Of a stretch of DNA of 64,000 nt, positions 35,520 to 45,465 are shown one piece after another. A program made the translations under genes and the position numbers. Positions within the stretch are counted from its first letter, which is position 1, and every line of letters begins with the position of its first letter. Source of the DNA: Streptomyces glaucescens (GTDB lineage Bacteria > Actinomycetota > Actinomycetes > Streptomycetales > Streptomycetaceae); contig NZ_CP009438.1 of assembly GCF_000761215.1 (NCBI RefSeq), forward strand, positions 3,217,001-3,281,000, read 5' to 3'. The notes below the pieces were generated by a model. It was given only the letters and a program-made list of their open reading frames with translations. It did not search any database and had not been told where the DNA came from.

Positions 35520-38500
35520 CTACGACCCCAGCACCGACGTCAGGAACTCCCCGACCCACGCCAGCAGTTCCCGTCCGACCAGCGGCTTGCCGCCGACCTT
35601 CGCGGTCTTCGGGCGCGGCACCAGCACCTGGTGGGCCGTCGCCTTGATGACCGTCCCCGGGTAGAGCCGCTTGAGCCGCAGCTCCTGCGACTCGCGCAAC
35701 TCCACCGGCGCGAAGCGGATGTTGTTGCCCTGGAGCACGATCTCACCGACGCCGCAGGCCCGCGCGAACATCCGCAGCGCCGCGACCAGCAGCAGGTTCT
35801 CCACCGGCTCGGGCAGCTTGCCGTACCGGTCGACGAGTTCCTCGCGGACCGCCTTGATGTCCTCCTCGGAGTTGGCGGAGGCGATGGCCCGGTAGGCCTG
35901 GAGGCGCAGCCGCTCGCCCGGCGCGTAGTCGTGCGGGACGTGCGCGTCGACCGGCAGCTCGATCTTGACCTCGAGCGGCGGCTCCTCCGCCCCTCCCTCC
36001 TCCAGCTGCCGCCGGTAGTCCGCGACGGCCTCGCCGACCATCCGCACGTACAGGTCGAAGCCGACACCGGCGATGTGGCCGGACTGCTCGCCGCCGAGCA
36101 GGTTGCCCGCGCCGCGGATCTCCAGGTCCTTCATCGCCACGTACATGCCCGCACCCATCTCGGTGTGCTGGGCGATGGTCGCCAGCCGCTCGTGCGCGGT
36201 CTCGGTCAGCGGCTTCTCCGGCGGGTACAGGAAGTACGCGTAGCCGCGCTCGCGGCCCCGGCCCACCCGGCCGCGCAGCTGGTGCAGCTGGGACAGGCCG
36301 AAGATGTCGCCGCGCTCCACGATCAGGGTGTTGGCGTTGGAGATGTCGATGCCGGACTCGACGATCGTCGTCGACACCAGCACGTCGAACTTCTTCTCCC
36401 AGAAGTCGACGACGACCTGTTCCAGGGCCGACTCCGACATCTGGCCGTGCGCGGTGGCGATCCGCGCCTCGGGCACGATGTCCCGCAGCCGGGCCGCCGC
36501 GCGGTCGATCGACTCGACCCGGTTGTGGATGTAGAAGACCTGGCCCTCGCGCAGCAGTTCGCGGCGGATCGCCGCGCCGATCTGCTTCTCCTCGTACGGC
36601 CCGACGAAGGTGAGCACCGGGTGCCGCTCCTCCGGCGGGGTGGTGATCGTGGACATCTCGCGGATGCCGGTGACCGCCATCTCCAGGGTGCGCGGGATCG
36701 GTGTTGCCGACATCGTCAGCACGTCCACGTTGGCCCGCAGCTTCTTCAGCTGCTCCTTGTGCTCGACGCCGAAGCGCTGCTCCTCGTCGACGATGACCAG
36801 GCCGAGGTCCTTGAACTTGGTCTCCGAGGAGAACAGCCGGTGGGTGCCGATGACCACGTCCACCGAGCCCTCGCGCAGCCCTTCCAGGACCGCCTTGGCC
36901 TCGGTGTCGGTCTGGAACCGGGAGAGCGCCTTCACGTTCACGGGGAACTGCGCGTACCGCTCGCTGAACGTCCCGAAGTGCTGCTGCACCAGCAGCGTGG
37001 TCGGCACCAGCACGGCGACCTGCTTGCCGTCCTGGACGGCCTTGAAGGCGGCGCGGACCGCGATCTCCGTCTTGCCGTAGCCGACGTCGCCGCAGATCAG
37101 GCGGTCCATGGGGACGGTCTTCTCCATGTCCTCCTTGACCTCGGCGATGGTGGTGAGCTGGTCGGGGGTCTCCGCGTAGGGGAAGGCGTCCTCCAGCTCG
37201 CGCTGCCAGGGGGTGTCCGGCGCGAAGGAGTGCCCGGGAGCGGCCATGCGGGCGCTGTAGAGCTTGATCAGGTCGGCAGCGATCTCCTTGACCGCCTTCT
37301 TGGCGCGTGCCTTGGTCTTGGTCCAGTCGGCGCCGCCGAGCCGGTGCAGGGTGGGCGCCTCGCCGCCGACGTACTTGGTGATCTGCTCCAGCTGGTCGGT
37401 CGGGATGTACAGCCGGTCGCCGGGCTGGCCGCGCTTGGCGGGGGCGTACTCCACCACCAGGTACTCGCGGGTGGCGCCCTGCACGGTGCGCTGGACCATC
37501 TCGATGTACCGGCCGACGCCGTGCTGCTCGTGGACGATGTGGTCGCCCGGTTCCAGGGTGAGCGGGTCGATGGTCTTGCGGCGCCGCGCGGGCATGCGGG
37601 TGCCGTCCCGGCCGGCCGCCTTCTGCCCGGACAGGTCGGTCTCGGTGAGCACCGCCAGCTTGAGGCCGGGGTCGACGAAGCCGTGGTCGATCGAGCCGCA
37701 CGCCACGTGCACGACCGACGGGGTGATCTCGGTGAGGCCGGTCACCAGGCGGGCGGGGACGCCCTCCCCGCCGAGCACCTCGACGGTGCGGGCGGCCGGG
37801 CCGTGGCCCTCGGTGACGTAGACCGTGCGCCAGCCGTCGGCGAGCCAGCCCTTGGTGTCGGCGAGCGCCTTCGCGGTGTCGCCGCGGTAGGTGTCGGGGG
37901 CGTGCATGCCGAGCTTGAGGGTGTCGGCCTCCTCCAGCGCGTCGTCCGCGGCGAACGGCGACACCGACCACCACATGATGTCCAGCTCGCGCGCGCGCTC
38001 ACGCACGTCGGCGATGGACCACAGGGAGGCCGCGCCGACGTCGATGGGCGCCTCGCCGCCACCCGCGGTGGCCGCCCAGGACGCCTGGAGGAACTCCTGC
38101 GAGGTGGCGACCAGGTCGGAGGCGCGCGTGCGCACCCGCTCCGGGTCGCAGACGACCGCCATCGAGCCCTTGGGCAGCACGTCGAGCAGCAGTTCCATGT
38201 CGTCGACGAGGACGGGCGCCAGCGACTCCATGCCCTCCACCGCGATGCCCTCGGCGATCTTGCCGAGGAGTTCGCCCAGTTCGGGGTGTTCCTCGGCGAG
38301 CGCGGCGGCCCGCTCCCGGACCTGCGGCGTCAGCAGCAGTTCGCGGCAGGGCGGGGCCCACAGGCCGTGCTCGGCGACCTCCAGGGAGCGCTGGTCGGCG
38401 ACCTTGAAGTAGCGGATCTCCTCGACGTCGTCGCCCCAGAACTCGATGCGCAGGGGGTGTTCCTCGGTGGGCGGGAACACGTCGAGGATGCCGCCGCGGA

Positions 38501-39053
38501 CGGCGAACTCGCCGCGCTTCTCGACCAGCTCCACGCGCGCGTAGGCGGCGGCGGCGAGAGCTTCGACGACCTCCTCGAGGTCCGCCGTCGCGCCGGACCT
38601 GAGCGCCACAGGTTCCAGGTCGCCCAGGCCCTTGACCTGCGGCTGGAGCACGGAGCGGACGGGCGCGACGACGACCTGGACCGGGCCGGTCTCGGGGTCG
38701 TCGGGGCTCGGGTGGGCCAGGCGGCGCAGCACGGCGAGCCGGCGGCCCACGGTGTCGCTGCGCGGCGAGAGCCGCTCGTGCGGCAGGGTCTCCCAGGAGG
38801 GGTACTCCACGACGCCGTCCGGCGGCAGCAGGGAGCGCAGCGCCGCGGCGAGGTCCTCGGCCTCGCGGCCGGTGGCGGTGACCGCGAGCACGGGGCGGGC
38901 GGACTCGCGGGCCAGCGCGGCGATCGCGAAGGGGCGGGCCGCCGGGGGGCCGACCAGGTCGACGTGCATCCGGTTGCCGTCCGCGGCGGCCTTGATGGCT
39001 TCCGCGAGTGCGGCGTCCTTGACGACGGCGTCGAGCAGACCGTGCAGGCTCAT
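35520..39053 (-). CDS. mfd: Transcription-repair coupling factor Mfd
   Basis: About 1177 residues. Mfd removes stalled RNA polymerase and recruits UvrA. The N-terminal UvrB-like part has EYPSWETLPHERLSPRSD; the RNA-polymerase interaction domain is near 500-570; the translocase has Walker A DVGYGKTEIAVRAAF, Walker B VIVDEEQRFG, MSATPIPRTLEMA and LRGRVGRGRERGYAYF; the C-terminal TRCF domain ends the protein. ATG 39053 (MSLHGLLDAVV) matches family N-termini; in-frame codons up to 39083 are possible. The gene stands alone. Confidence 0.96.
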   Translation of the reverse strand: MSLHGLLDAVVKDAALAEAIKAAADGNRMHVDLVGPPAARPFAIAALARESARPVLAVTATGREAEDLAAALRSLLPPDGVVEYPSWETLPHERLSPRSDTVGRRLAVLRRLAHPSPDDPETGPVQVVVAPVRSVLQPQVKGLGDLEPVALRSGATADLEEVVEALAAAAYARVELVEKRGEFAVRGGILDVFPPTEEHPLRIEFWGDDVEEIRYFKVADQRSLEVAEHGLWAPPCRELLLTPQVRERAAALAEEHPELGELLGKIAEGIAVEGMESLAPVLVDDMELLLDVLPKGSMAVVCDPERVRTRASDLVATSQEFLQASWAATAGGGEAPIDVGAASLWSIADVRERARELDIMWWSVSPFAADDALEEADTLKLGMHAPDTYRGDTAKALADTKGWLADGWRTVYVTEGHGPAARTVEVLGGEGVPARLVTGLTEITPSVVHVACGSIDHGFVDPGLKLAVLTETDLSGQKAAGRDGTRMPARRRKTIDPLTLEPGDHIVHEQHGVGRYIEMVQRTVQGATREYLVVEYAPAKRGQPGDRLYIPTDQLEQITKYVGGEAPTLHRLGGADWTKTKARAKKAVKEIAADLIKLYSARMAAPGHSFAPDTPWQRELEDAFPYAETPDQLTTIAEVKEDMEKTVPMDRLICGDVGYGKTEIAVRAAFKAVQDGKQVAVLVPTTLLVQQHFGTFSERYAQFPVNVKALSRFQTDTEAKAVLEGLREGSVDVVIGTHRLFSSETKFKDLGLVIVDEEQRFGVEHKEQLKKLRANVDVLTMSATPIPRTLEMAVTGIREMSTITTPPEERHPVLTFVGPYEEKQIGAAIRRELLREGQVFYIHNRVESIDRAAARLRDIVPEARIATAHGQMSESALEQVVVDFWEKKFDVLVSTTIVESGIDISNANTLIVERGDIFGLSQLHQLRGRVGRGRERGYAYFLYPPEKPLTETAHERLATIAQHTEMGAGMYVAMKDLEIRGAGNLLGGEQSGHIAGVGFDLYVRMVGEAVADYRRQLEEGGAEEPPLEVKIELPVDAHVPHDYAPGERLRLQAYRAIASANSEEDIKAVREELVDRYGKLPEPVENLLLVAALRMFARACGVGEIVLQGNNIRFAPVELRESQELRLKRLYPGTVIKATAHQVLVPRPKTAKVGGKPLVGRELLAWVGEFLTSVLGS

Positions 39054-39362
39054 GGAGGGGCTATCCGTTCCGGTGATGGGCAACGCGAATCGCCCGACGC
39101 GTGATACGGCCGGGGGTCCCAGCCTACGTACGGCCGGGAGGTCTCCAGCCTACGACGGTGCGCCGACAGCCGCCGGGCCTGTGGACGACGGGCCCCGCCG
39201 TGGACAACGCCGTCCCCCGAACGGGGCCCGCGCCCACGTCCGGCCGCCGGGCCGCGCACGGCGAAGCGCCCGGTGCCGGGAAGCGGATCTCCGCTCCCCG
39301 GCACCGGGCGTACCCCCGCGACCCCCGTACGCGAGGGCGGACCATGGGCCGGTGGACGTCCC
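39054..39362. terminator. Gap upstream of mfd with a 21-bp terminator stem
   Basis: The gap carries no gene. A stem-loop at 39267-39310 pairs CGCCCGGTGCCGGG-A-AGCGGA with its complement across a 2-base loop with one mismatch, 53 bases after the ABC permease stop on the minus strand. It isolates the ABC operon from mfd. The mfd promoter must lie between this stem and 39054. Confidence 0.75.
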
Positions 39363-41942
39363 CTAGTCGGTGGCGATGGCGTTCAGGACGTTCATGCGGC
39401 CCGCGCGGAACGCCGGGACCAGTGCCGCGAACAGGCCCACGAAGGCCGATCCGGCGAACACCCCGCCGATCGTCGGCCACGGGATGTCGAGGACCTTCAG
39501 GCCCTCCAGGGCGAGCAGCTGCTGCGCGGTGGCGCCCCACACCATGCCCAGGCCGAGGCCGAGCAGCGCGCCGAACAGGGCGATCACCACCGACTCCAGG
39601 CGGATCATCCGGCGCAGCTGGCGGCGCGAGAGGCCGATCGCCCGCATCAGGCCGATCTCCCGGGTGCGCTCGACGACCGACAGCGCCAGGGTGTTCACGA
39701 CGCCCAGGATCGCGACGATGATGGCCAGGCCGAGCAGGCCGTAGATCATGTTCAGCAGCTGGCCGATCTGGTCCTTCAGGGCCTCCTTGTAGTCGGTCTG
39801 GTCCCGGACCTGGTACTGCGGGAAGTCGTGCAGCGCCGTCTTGAGCGCCTGGTACGCCGCCTCCTGCTGGCCCTCCTTCGCGGTGGCGAAGACGAGGAGG
39901 TCGAGCGGCATGTCCTCGGCCGGCACGTACTTCGCGACGGTGGTGATCGAGGCGTACATCGCGCCCTTGTCGATGACGACCTCGTCACTGGTGATCGCGC
40001 GGACCGTGAGGGTCGCGGTGGTGCCGTCCTTGAAGTCGACCTTCACCGGCGAGCCGATGTCGATGCCGTGCTCCTCGGCGAAGCCCTCGAAGACGGACAT
40101 GGAGCCGGGCCGGTAGGCGTCGGCGAGGTCGCCGGCCACCGTCTTGGTGCGCACGTCCTCGGCGTAGGAGGGGTCGGCGGCGTTGATCGTCTCGTTCTTC
40201 GACCGCTTGCCGTCGGGGGTGATCAGATCCGCGTCGAGGATCTTGTACTCGGTGACCCGCTCCAGCCCGTCCGCCGACTTCACGGCGCGTACGGCCTGCT
40301 CGGTGATCGGCTGGCCCTGGTCGTTCTGGATGATGAAGTCGGTGCCGACGGTCTTGTCGAGCTGGTCGGTCGCCGAGGCGACCATGGAGGAGCCGACCAC
40401 CGACAGGCACGCCACCAGGGCGAGGCCGATCATCAGCGCGGCGCCCGTGGCGCCGGTGCGGCGCGGGTTGCGCAGCGCGTTGCGTTCGGCCATCCGCCCG
40501 ACCGGCCCGAAGGCCCGCAGCAGGACGACGCTGAGCACCCGCACCACCCCGGCGGCGAGCACCGGTCCGACGACCACGAAACCGATCAGGGAGGCGACCA
40601 CGCCCAGGCCCAGCCAGAGCGAGCCGTCGCTCGCCTTGCCGGCGTCGGCCGCCAGGTAGAGGGCGTAGCCGCCGGCGCCGGTGAGCAGCAGCCCGAGCAC
40701 GGCGCGCACGGCACCGGCCTTGGCGTCGGCCGGGGTGCCCGCGTCGCGCAGCGCGGCCATCGGGGAGATCCGGCCGGCGCGGCGGGCCGGGAGGTAGGCG
40801 GCGAGGACGGTGACGACGACGCCGAGGACCAGGCCGAGCACCGGGGTCGTCCAGGCGATCGTCAGGTCGCCGGTGGACAGTTCCATGCCCATCAGGCCCA
40901 TGAGCTTCATCAGCCCGACCGCCAGGCCGACACCGGCGGCGACACCGAGGACGGAGCCGACGACGCCGAGCAGGAGGGCCTCGACCAGCACGGACCGGTT
41001 GACCTGCCTGCGGCTGGAGCCGATGGCCCGCATCAGGCCGATCTCGCGGGTGCGCTGGGCGACCAGCATGGAGAAGGTGTTGATGATCAGGAAGATGCCG
41101 ACGAGGAAGGCGATACCGGCGAAGCCGAGCATCGCGTACTTCAGGACGCCCATGAAGTCGCCGACCTCCTCGGCGTTGGCGTCGGCGACCTCCTTCGCGG
41201 TCTGCACCTTGTAGGCGCCGCCGAGCGCGGCGGAGACGTCCTTCTTCAGCCGGTCGTCGGTGACCCCGCTGGCGGCGGTGACGTTGACGTTGGTGTAGAC
41301 GCCGGTCTCGCCGACCAGGATCCGCTGGGCGGTCCCGGTGTCCAGGTAGAACATCGCGGCACCGGGGTTGGTGACCGTGAAGTCGGCGATGCCGGAGATC
41401 TTCGCGCGGTGGGTGCCGACGGCCGTGATGACGCCCAGTTCGTCGCCGAGCCCCAGTCCGTGCTTGTCGGCGGTGTCCGCGTCGACCATGATCTGGCCGG
41501 CGTTCCCGGGGGCCGCGCCGGAGGTGATCTCCATGGTGCGGGCGTCGTTGGTGTTCCAGTTGCCGACGATGGTCGGGGCGCCGCTGGACGGGGAGAGGCT
41601 GTCCTTGTCGGCGTCGACGACGGTCACCGAGGTCGAGAAGACGGTGCCCTCCGCCGACTTCACGCCCCGCACGCCCTTCACCTCGTCCAGGACGGAGGCG
41701 GGCATGACGGGCGGCTTGCCGTTGCCGGAGACGGTCTCACCGGTGTCCGAGGACTTCTTGGCGCTGACGGTGACGTCGGAGGAGGTGGCGGCGAACAGCT
41801 TGTCGAACGTCGTGTTCATGGTGTCCGTGAACACCAGCGTGCCGCACACGAACGCCACCGACAGCAGCACCGCCACGGCCGACAGGGCCATGCGCCCCTT
41901 GTGCGCGAGGAAGTTGCGCAGCGAGGTCTTCAGCACGGTCAT
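39363..41942 (-). CDS. ABC transporter permease, FtsX/MacB type
   Basis: An 859-residue permease with the same double-FtsX layout as the permease at 11672-14200: a first helix near residues 16-36, a large extracellular domain, three helices, a second extracellular domain and three final helices. Coupling motifs are SMLVAQRTREIGLMRAIGSSRRQV and VVERTREIGLMRAIGLSRRQL. ATG 41942 overlaps the ATPase stop by ATGA, so the two proteins are made together. The substrate is unknown. Similarity at both ends (LRNFLAHKGRM; RMNVLNAIATD) indicates ancient duplication. Confidence 0.92.
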   Translation of the reverse strand: MTVLKTSLRNFLAHKGRMALSAVAVLLSVAFVCGTLVFTDTMNTTFDKLFAATSSDVTVSAKKSSDTGETVSGNGKPPVMPASVLDEVKGVRGVKSAEGTVFSTSVTVVDADKDSLSPSSGAPTIVGNWNTNDARTMEITSGAAPGNAGQIMVDADTADKHGLGLGDELGVITAVGTHRAKISGIADFTVTNPGAAMFYLDTGTAQRILVGETGVYTNVNVTAASGVTDDRLKKDVSAALGGAYKVQTAKEVADANAEEVGDFMGVLKYAMLGFAGIAFLVGIFLIINTFSMLVAQRTREIGLMRAIGSSRRQVNRSVLVEALLLGVVGSVLGVAAGVGLAVGLMKLMGLMGMELSTGDLTIAWTTPVLGLVLGVVVTVLAAYLPARRAGRISPMAALRDAGTPADAKAGAVRAVLGLLLTGAGGYALYLAADAGKASDGSLWLGLGVVASLIGFVVVGPVLAAGVVRVLSVVLLRAFGPVGRMAERNALRNPRRTGATGAALMIGLALVACLSVVGSSMVASATDQLDKTVGTDFIIQNDQGQPITEQAVRAVKSADGLERVTEYKILDADLITPDGKRSKNETINAADPSYAEDVRTKTVAGDLADAYRPGSMSVFEGFAEEHGIDIGSPVKVDFKDGTTATLTVRAITSDEVVIDKGAMYASITTVAKYVPAEDMPLDLLVFATAKEGQQEAAYQALKTALHDFPQYQVRDQTDYKEALKDQIGQLLNMIYGLLGLAIIVAILGVVNTLALSVVERTREIGLMRAIGLSRRQLRRMIRLESVVIALFGALLGLGLGMVWGATAQQLLALEGLKVLDIPWPTIGGVFAGSAFVGLFAALVPAFRAGRMNVLNAIATD

Positions 41943-42727
41943 GACGTACGCCCCCGGGCGTCGAAGTCCTTCATGCGGTCCAGGACCTGCTCGGCGGTCG
42001 GGTTGTACATCTCGTCGACGATCCGGCCGTCGGCGAGGTACAGCACCCGGTCCGCGTAGGAGGCGGCCACCGGGTCGTGGGTGACCATCACGATGGTCTG
42101 GCCCAGCTCGCTCACCGAACGGCGCAGGAAGCCGAGGACTTCGGCGCCCGCGCGGGAGTCGAGGTTCCCGGTCGGCTCGTCACCGAAGATGATCTCGGGG
42201 CGGGCGGCCAGGGCGCGGGCCACGGCGACACGCTGCTGCTGGCCGCCGGAGAGCTGGGTCGGCCGGTGCTTGAGCCGCCCGGCGAGACCGACCGTGTCCA
42301 CCACCCGGGCCAGCCACTCCTTGTCGGGCTTGCGGCCGGCGATGTCCATGGGCAGTGTGATGTTCTCGATCGCGTTGAGCGTCGGCAGCAGGTTGAACGC
42401 CTGGAAGATGAACCCGATCCGGTCCCGCCGCAGCTGGGTGAGCTTCTTGTCCTTCAGGCCGGTGATCTCGGTCTCGTCCAGGTAGATCTGACCGGACGTC
42501 ACGGTGTCGAGCCCGGCGAGGCAGTGCATCAGGGTGGACTTGCCGGACCCGGAGGGGCCCATGATCGCGGTGAACTGGCCGCGGGCGATGTCCACGTCGA
42601 CATGGTCGAGGGCGACGACGCGGGTCTCCCCGGCTCCGTAGGCCTTGACGACCTGCCGCGCCCGCGCGGCAACGGCCGTACGCCCTCCAGTGCCCCCGTG
42701 CCTGGGAATGGTCACAGCCGATGTCAC
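41939..42727 (-). CDS. ABC transporter ATP-binding protein (MacB/LolD type)
   Basis: A 262-residue ATPase with Walker A GPSGSGKST, signature LSGGQQQRVAVARAL, Walker B IIFGDEPTGNLDS and H-loop VTHDP. It is highly similar throughout to the ATPase at 10854-11624, down to the C-terminal VLDRMKDFDARGRTS. GTG 42727 has AGGAG 8 bases upstream. It is first in an operon with the permease. Upstream lies a gap rich in inverted repeats that probably holds the promoter. Confidence 0.93.
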   Translation of the reverse strand: MTSAVTIPRHGGTGGRTAVAARARQVVKAYGAGETRVVALDHVDVDIARGQFTAIMGPSGSGKSTLMHCLAGLDTVTSGQIYLDETEITGLKDKKLTQLRRDRIGFIFQAFNLLPTLNAIENITLPMDIAGRKPDKEWLARVVDTVGLAGRLKHRPTQLSGGQQQRVAVARALAARPEIIFGDEPTGNLDSRAGAEVLGFLRRSVSELGQTIVMVTHDPVAASYADRVLYLADGRIVDEMYNPTAEQVLDRMKDFDARGRTS

Positions 42728-43154
42728 GGTATGTCTCCTATGTCGGTCAACAGATGTTCACGCTGATCCGGGTGGGCCGTCGGCCCGCCGGGTCCGCACG
42801 AAGTGGTTACGCGAATGAGTCTCGCGGCCGGAGGGGGTGCGGTTCGATGGTGCTCGGCCCCCTCCTGTACGGGGGAAAACCCCACCTCCCGAGCTGCGGT
42901 ACGCCGGTGCCGGCGGCGCCCTCAGCGGCGTAAAGCCAGGTTAAGGACGCCCCCCGCCCGGTCTCGTCCTCCGCCGGGACGAAGCCGCCCCGAGCCGATG
43001 TACGGAGGAACCCCTAGGGGCCGTCCCCCTGCGGGCGGACTCCGCCTCGGGGTCGCCGTCCGCCCTTCGGGCCACCCAGGCTGCACCCTCCCGCTGCGTC
43101 AGGGGCAAGTGCGAAGCTGTCCTGCGGCAGATAGGTGCAAGGGGAAGGAATCCC
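42728..43154. other. Divergent promoter region with short palindromes
   Basis: This gap separates the ABC ATPase and the MFS exporter. I see no gene. It holds GGGG-GAAAA-CCCC at 42871-42883, CGCCGG-TG-CCGGCG at 42902-42915 and the perfect CCCCTAGGGG at 43011-43020. GGGGAAGGAA at 43141-43150 is the exporter's ribosome site. Regulators are unknown. Confidence 0.45.
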
Positions 43155-44693
43155 GTGAGCCAGGGGGACACCGAGCCGGCCGGGCGGCGCATCACCGGCA
43201 CCCGCGCGGCGGACACGGCCGGCCACGCGCCCGGCACCCGGAACCGTGGTGCCGTCGTCGCCGCGCTGATGCTCGCCATGGCGCTCGCCGCGCTCGACTC
43301 CACCATCGTCTCCACGGCCGTGCCGCAGATCGTCGGCGACCTCGGCGGCTTCTCCGTCTTCTCCTGGCTGTTCTCCGGCTACCTGCTCGCCGTCACCGTC
43401 AGCCTCCCGGTCTACGGCAAGCTCTCCGACACCTTCGGCCGCAAACCGGTGCTGATCGTCGGGGCGGCCGTCTTCCTCCTCGGTTCGCTGCTGTGCGCGC
43501 TGGCCTGGAACATGGCCGCGCTCATCGCCTTCCGCGTCGTCCAGGGCCTGGGCGGCGGCGCCCTCCAGGGCACGGTGCAGACCCTCGCCGCCGACCTCTA
43601 CCCGCTCGACGAGCGCCCGAAGATCCAGTCCAAGCTGTCCACCGTGTGGGCCGTCTCGGCGGTCGCCGGACCAGCGGTGGGCGGCCTGCTCGCCGCCTAC
43701 GCCGACTGGCGCTGGATCTTCCTCGTCAACCTCCCCGTCGGCGGACTCGCGCTCTGGCTGATCATCCGTCACCTCCACGAACCGCAGCGCGAGGAGAGCC
43801 CGCCCCGCGCCCGCGTGGACTGGGCGGGCGCCCTCGCGGTGTTCGTCTGCGGCGGGGTGCTGCTCACCGCGCTGGTGCAGGGCGGAGTGGCCTGGCCGTG
43901 GCGGTCGGCACCCTCCCTGGCCCTGTTCGGCACCGGCCTCGCCCTGGTGGCGGTGGTGGTGCTGGTGGAGCGCCGGGCGGCCGAACCGGTCATCCCCGGC
44001 TGGGTCTGGCGGCGCCGCAGCATCGCGGCCGTCAACCTGGCCCTGGGCGCGCTCGGCCTGCTGATGGTGGCCCCCACGGTGTTCCTGCCGACCTACGCCC
44101 AGTCGGTCCTCGGCCTCGGCCCCGTCGCCGCCGGCTTCGTGCTCTCCGTGTGGACGCTGAGCTGGCCGGTGTCGGCCGCGCTCAGCCAGCACGTGTACCG
44201 CAGGATCGGCTTCCGCGACACGGCCATGCTGGGCATCGGCGCCGCCACCCTGATCCTCGCCGCGTTCCCGCTGCTTCCCCACCCGGGCGAGGCCTGGCAG
44301 CCGGCGCTGCTGATGCTGCTGCTCGGCGCCGCCCTCGGCCTGTTCCAGCTGCCGCTGATCGTCGGCGTGCAGTCGACGGTCGGCTGGGCCGAACGCGGCA
44401 CCACCACCGCGTCGGTGCTGTTCTGCCGGCAGACCGGCCAGACGCTGGGCGCCGCCCTCTTCGGCGCGATCGCCAACGGCGTGCTGGCCGCACGCCTCGG
44501 CGGCGCCGGCGACCTCGACACCGTCGCCCGCGGCCTGGACACCGGCGCCGCCGCCGACACCACCCGCCGGGCGATCGCCGACGCGGTCCACGCCGTCTAC
44601 CTCGGCGCGGCGGGAGCGGCGGCGCTGGCCTTCCTGGTCCTGCTGTTCCTGGCCCCCCGCCGCTTCCCGGTCCGCGCACAGGACCCGGCCTGA
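43155..44693 (+). CDS. MFS exporter, DHA2 (14-helix) family
   Basis: A 512-residue transporter with about 14 hydrophobic segments. LDSTIVSTAVPQIVGDLGG is the DHA2 helix-1 motif, GKLSDTFGRKPVLIVG motif A, RVVQGLGGGALQGTVQTL motif B, and VWAVSAVAGPAVGGLLAAYADWRWIFLVNLPVG motif C and the loop after it. Proteins of this type expel drugs, dyes or natural products using protons. GTG 43155 follows GGGGAAGGAA. The final codons begin a tandem repeat. No adjacent TetR or MarR regulator is present. Confidence 0.93.
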   Translation: MSQGDTEPAGRRITGTRAADTAGHAPGTRNRGAVVAALMLAMALAALDSTIVSTAVPQIVGDLGGFSVFSWLFSGYLLAVTVSLPVYGKLSDTFGRKPVLIVGAAVFLLGSLLCALAWNMAALIAFRVVQGLGGGALQGTVQTLAADLYPLDERPKIQSKLSTVWAVSAVAGPAVGGLLAAYADWRWIFLVNLPVGGLALWLIIRHLHEPQREESPPRARVDWAGALAVFVCGGVLLTALVQGGVAWPWRSAPSLALFGTGLALVAVVVLVERRAAEPVIPGWVWRRRSIAAVNLALGALGLLMVAPTVFLPTYAQSVLGLGPVAAGFVLSVWTLSWPVSAALSQHVYRRIGFRDTAMLGIGAATLILAAFPLLPHPGEAWQPALLMLLLGAALGLFQLPLIVGVQSTVGWAERGTTTASVLFCRQTGQTLGAALFGAIANGVLAARLGGAGDLDTVARGLDTGAAADTTRRAIADAVHAVYLGAAGAAALAFLVLLFLAPRRFPVRAQDPA

Positions 44694-44830
44694 ACACCCG
44701 CCCCCACCGCTTCCCGGTCGGCGCGCGCCCCGGCCCGAGCACCCGCGGCGACGTCCGGCCGGTCCGCGCACAGGACCCGGTCCGACCACCTGCCCCGCGG
44801 GCCCGGCCCGAGCACCCGCCCCGCGGCGGC
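44657..44830. repeat. ~47-bp imperfect tandem repeat at the MFS 3' end
   Basis: The last codons and stop of the exporter (CGCTTCCCGGTCCGCGCACA and following) are echoed two to three times downstream as units of about 46-48 bases, with GCCCGAGCACCCGC recurring. The repeats occupy most of the gap to the next gene at 44862. Confidence 0.75.
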
Positions 44831-44861
44831 GTCCCGCCGGCCGGGGCCGTACGCTCGGCCC

Positions 44862-45347
44862 ATGGTGACCCTGGAGCGGCTGCGGGCCGGGCACGCGGAG
44901 GCGCTGCTGTCCTTCGAGCGGGAGAACCGCGAGTACTTCGCCCGCACGGTGCCCGACCGCGGTGACGCCTACTTCACCGGGTTCACCGACCGCCATCGCG
45001 CGCTGCTCGCCGAACAGGCCGCCGGGACCTGCCACTTCCACGTCGTCCTGGACGCGGACGGGCACCTGGTCGGCCGGGTCAACCTGGTCGACGTCGTGGA
45101 CGGCACGGCGGAACTCGGCTACCGCGTGGGGGAACGCGCCGCGGGCCGGGGCGTCGCCACCGCGGCGGTGGGGCTGGTGTGCGAGGCGGCGGCCACGGCG
45201 TACGGGCTGCGCGCGCTGACCGCGGTCACCACGCTGGACAACACCGCCTCCCGGGCCGTGCTCCGCCGCTGCGGGTTCACCGAGGCGGACCCCCTGACCG
45301 TCGACGGCCGCCCCGCACTCCTCCACCGACGCGCACTCCTGCCCTGA
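44862..45347 (+). CDS. GNAT acetyltransferase, RimJ/RimL-like
   Basis: A 161-residue acetyltransferase. LERLRAGHAEALLSFERENREYF and later ELGYRVGERAAGRGVATAAVGLVCEAA form the RimJ/RimL-type core, with ERAAGRGVAT the CoA loop; TTLDNTASRAVLRRCGF is the terminal motif. It probably acetylates protein N-termini or small amines. The ATG has only a weak purine stretch upstream. Same strand as the exporter but separated by the repeat tract. Confidence 0.87.
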   Translation: MVTLERLRAGHAEALLSFERENREYFARTVPDRGDAYFTGFTDRHRALLAEQAAGTCHFHVVLDADGHLVGRVNLVDVVDGTAELGYRVGERAAGRGVATAAVGLVCEAAATAYGLRALTAVTTLDNTASRAVLRRCGFTEADPLTVDGRPALLHRRALLP

Positions 45348-45465
45348 GGGCCGGCCGTCGACCGCCCCGCGCCGAGGCCACTGCGCCCGGCGCGAGCGCC
45401 GTCACGGTGACGCTCACCGGTGCCGTACGGGCCCTCCCACCGCCGGAGGCGCCGGCGCACCCGCC

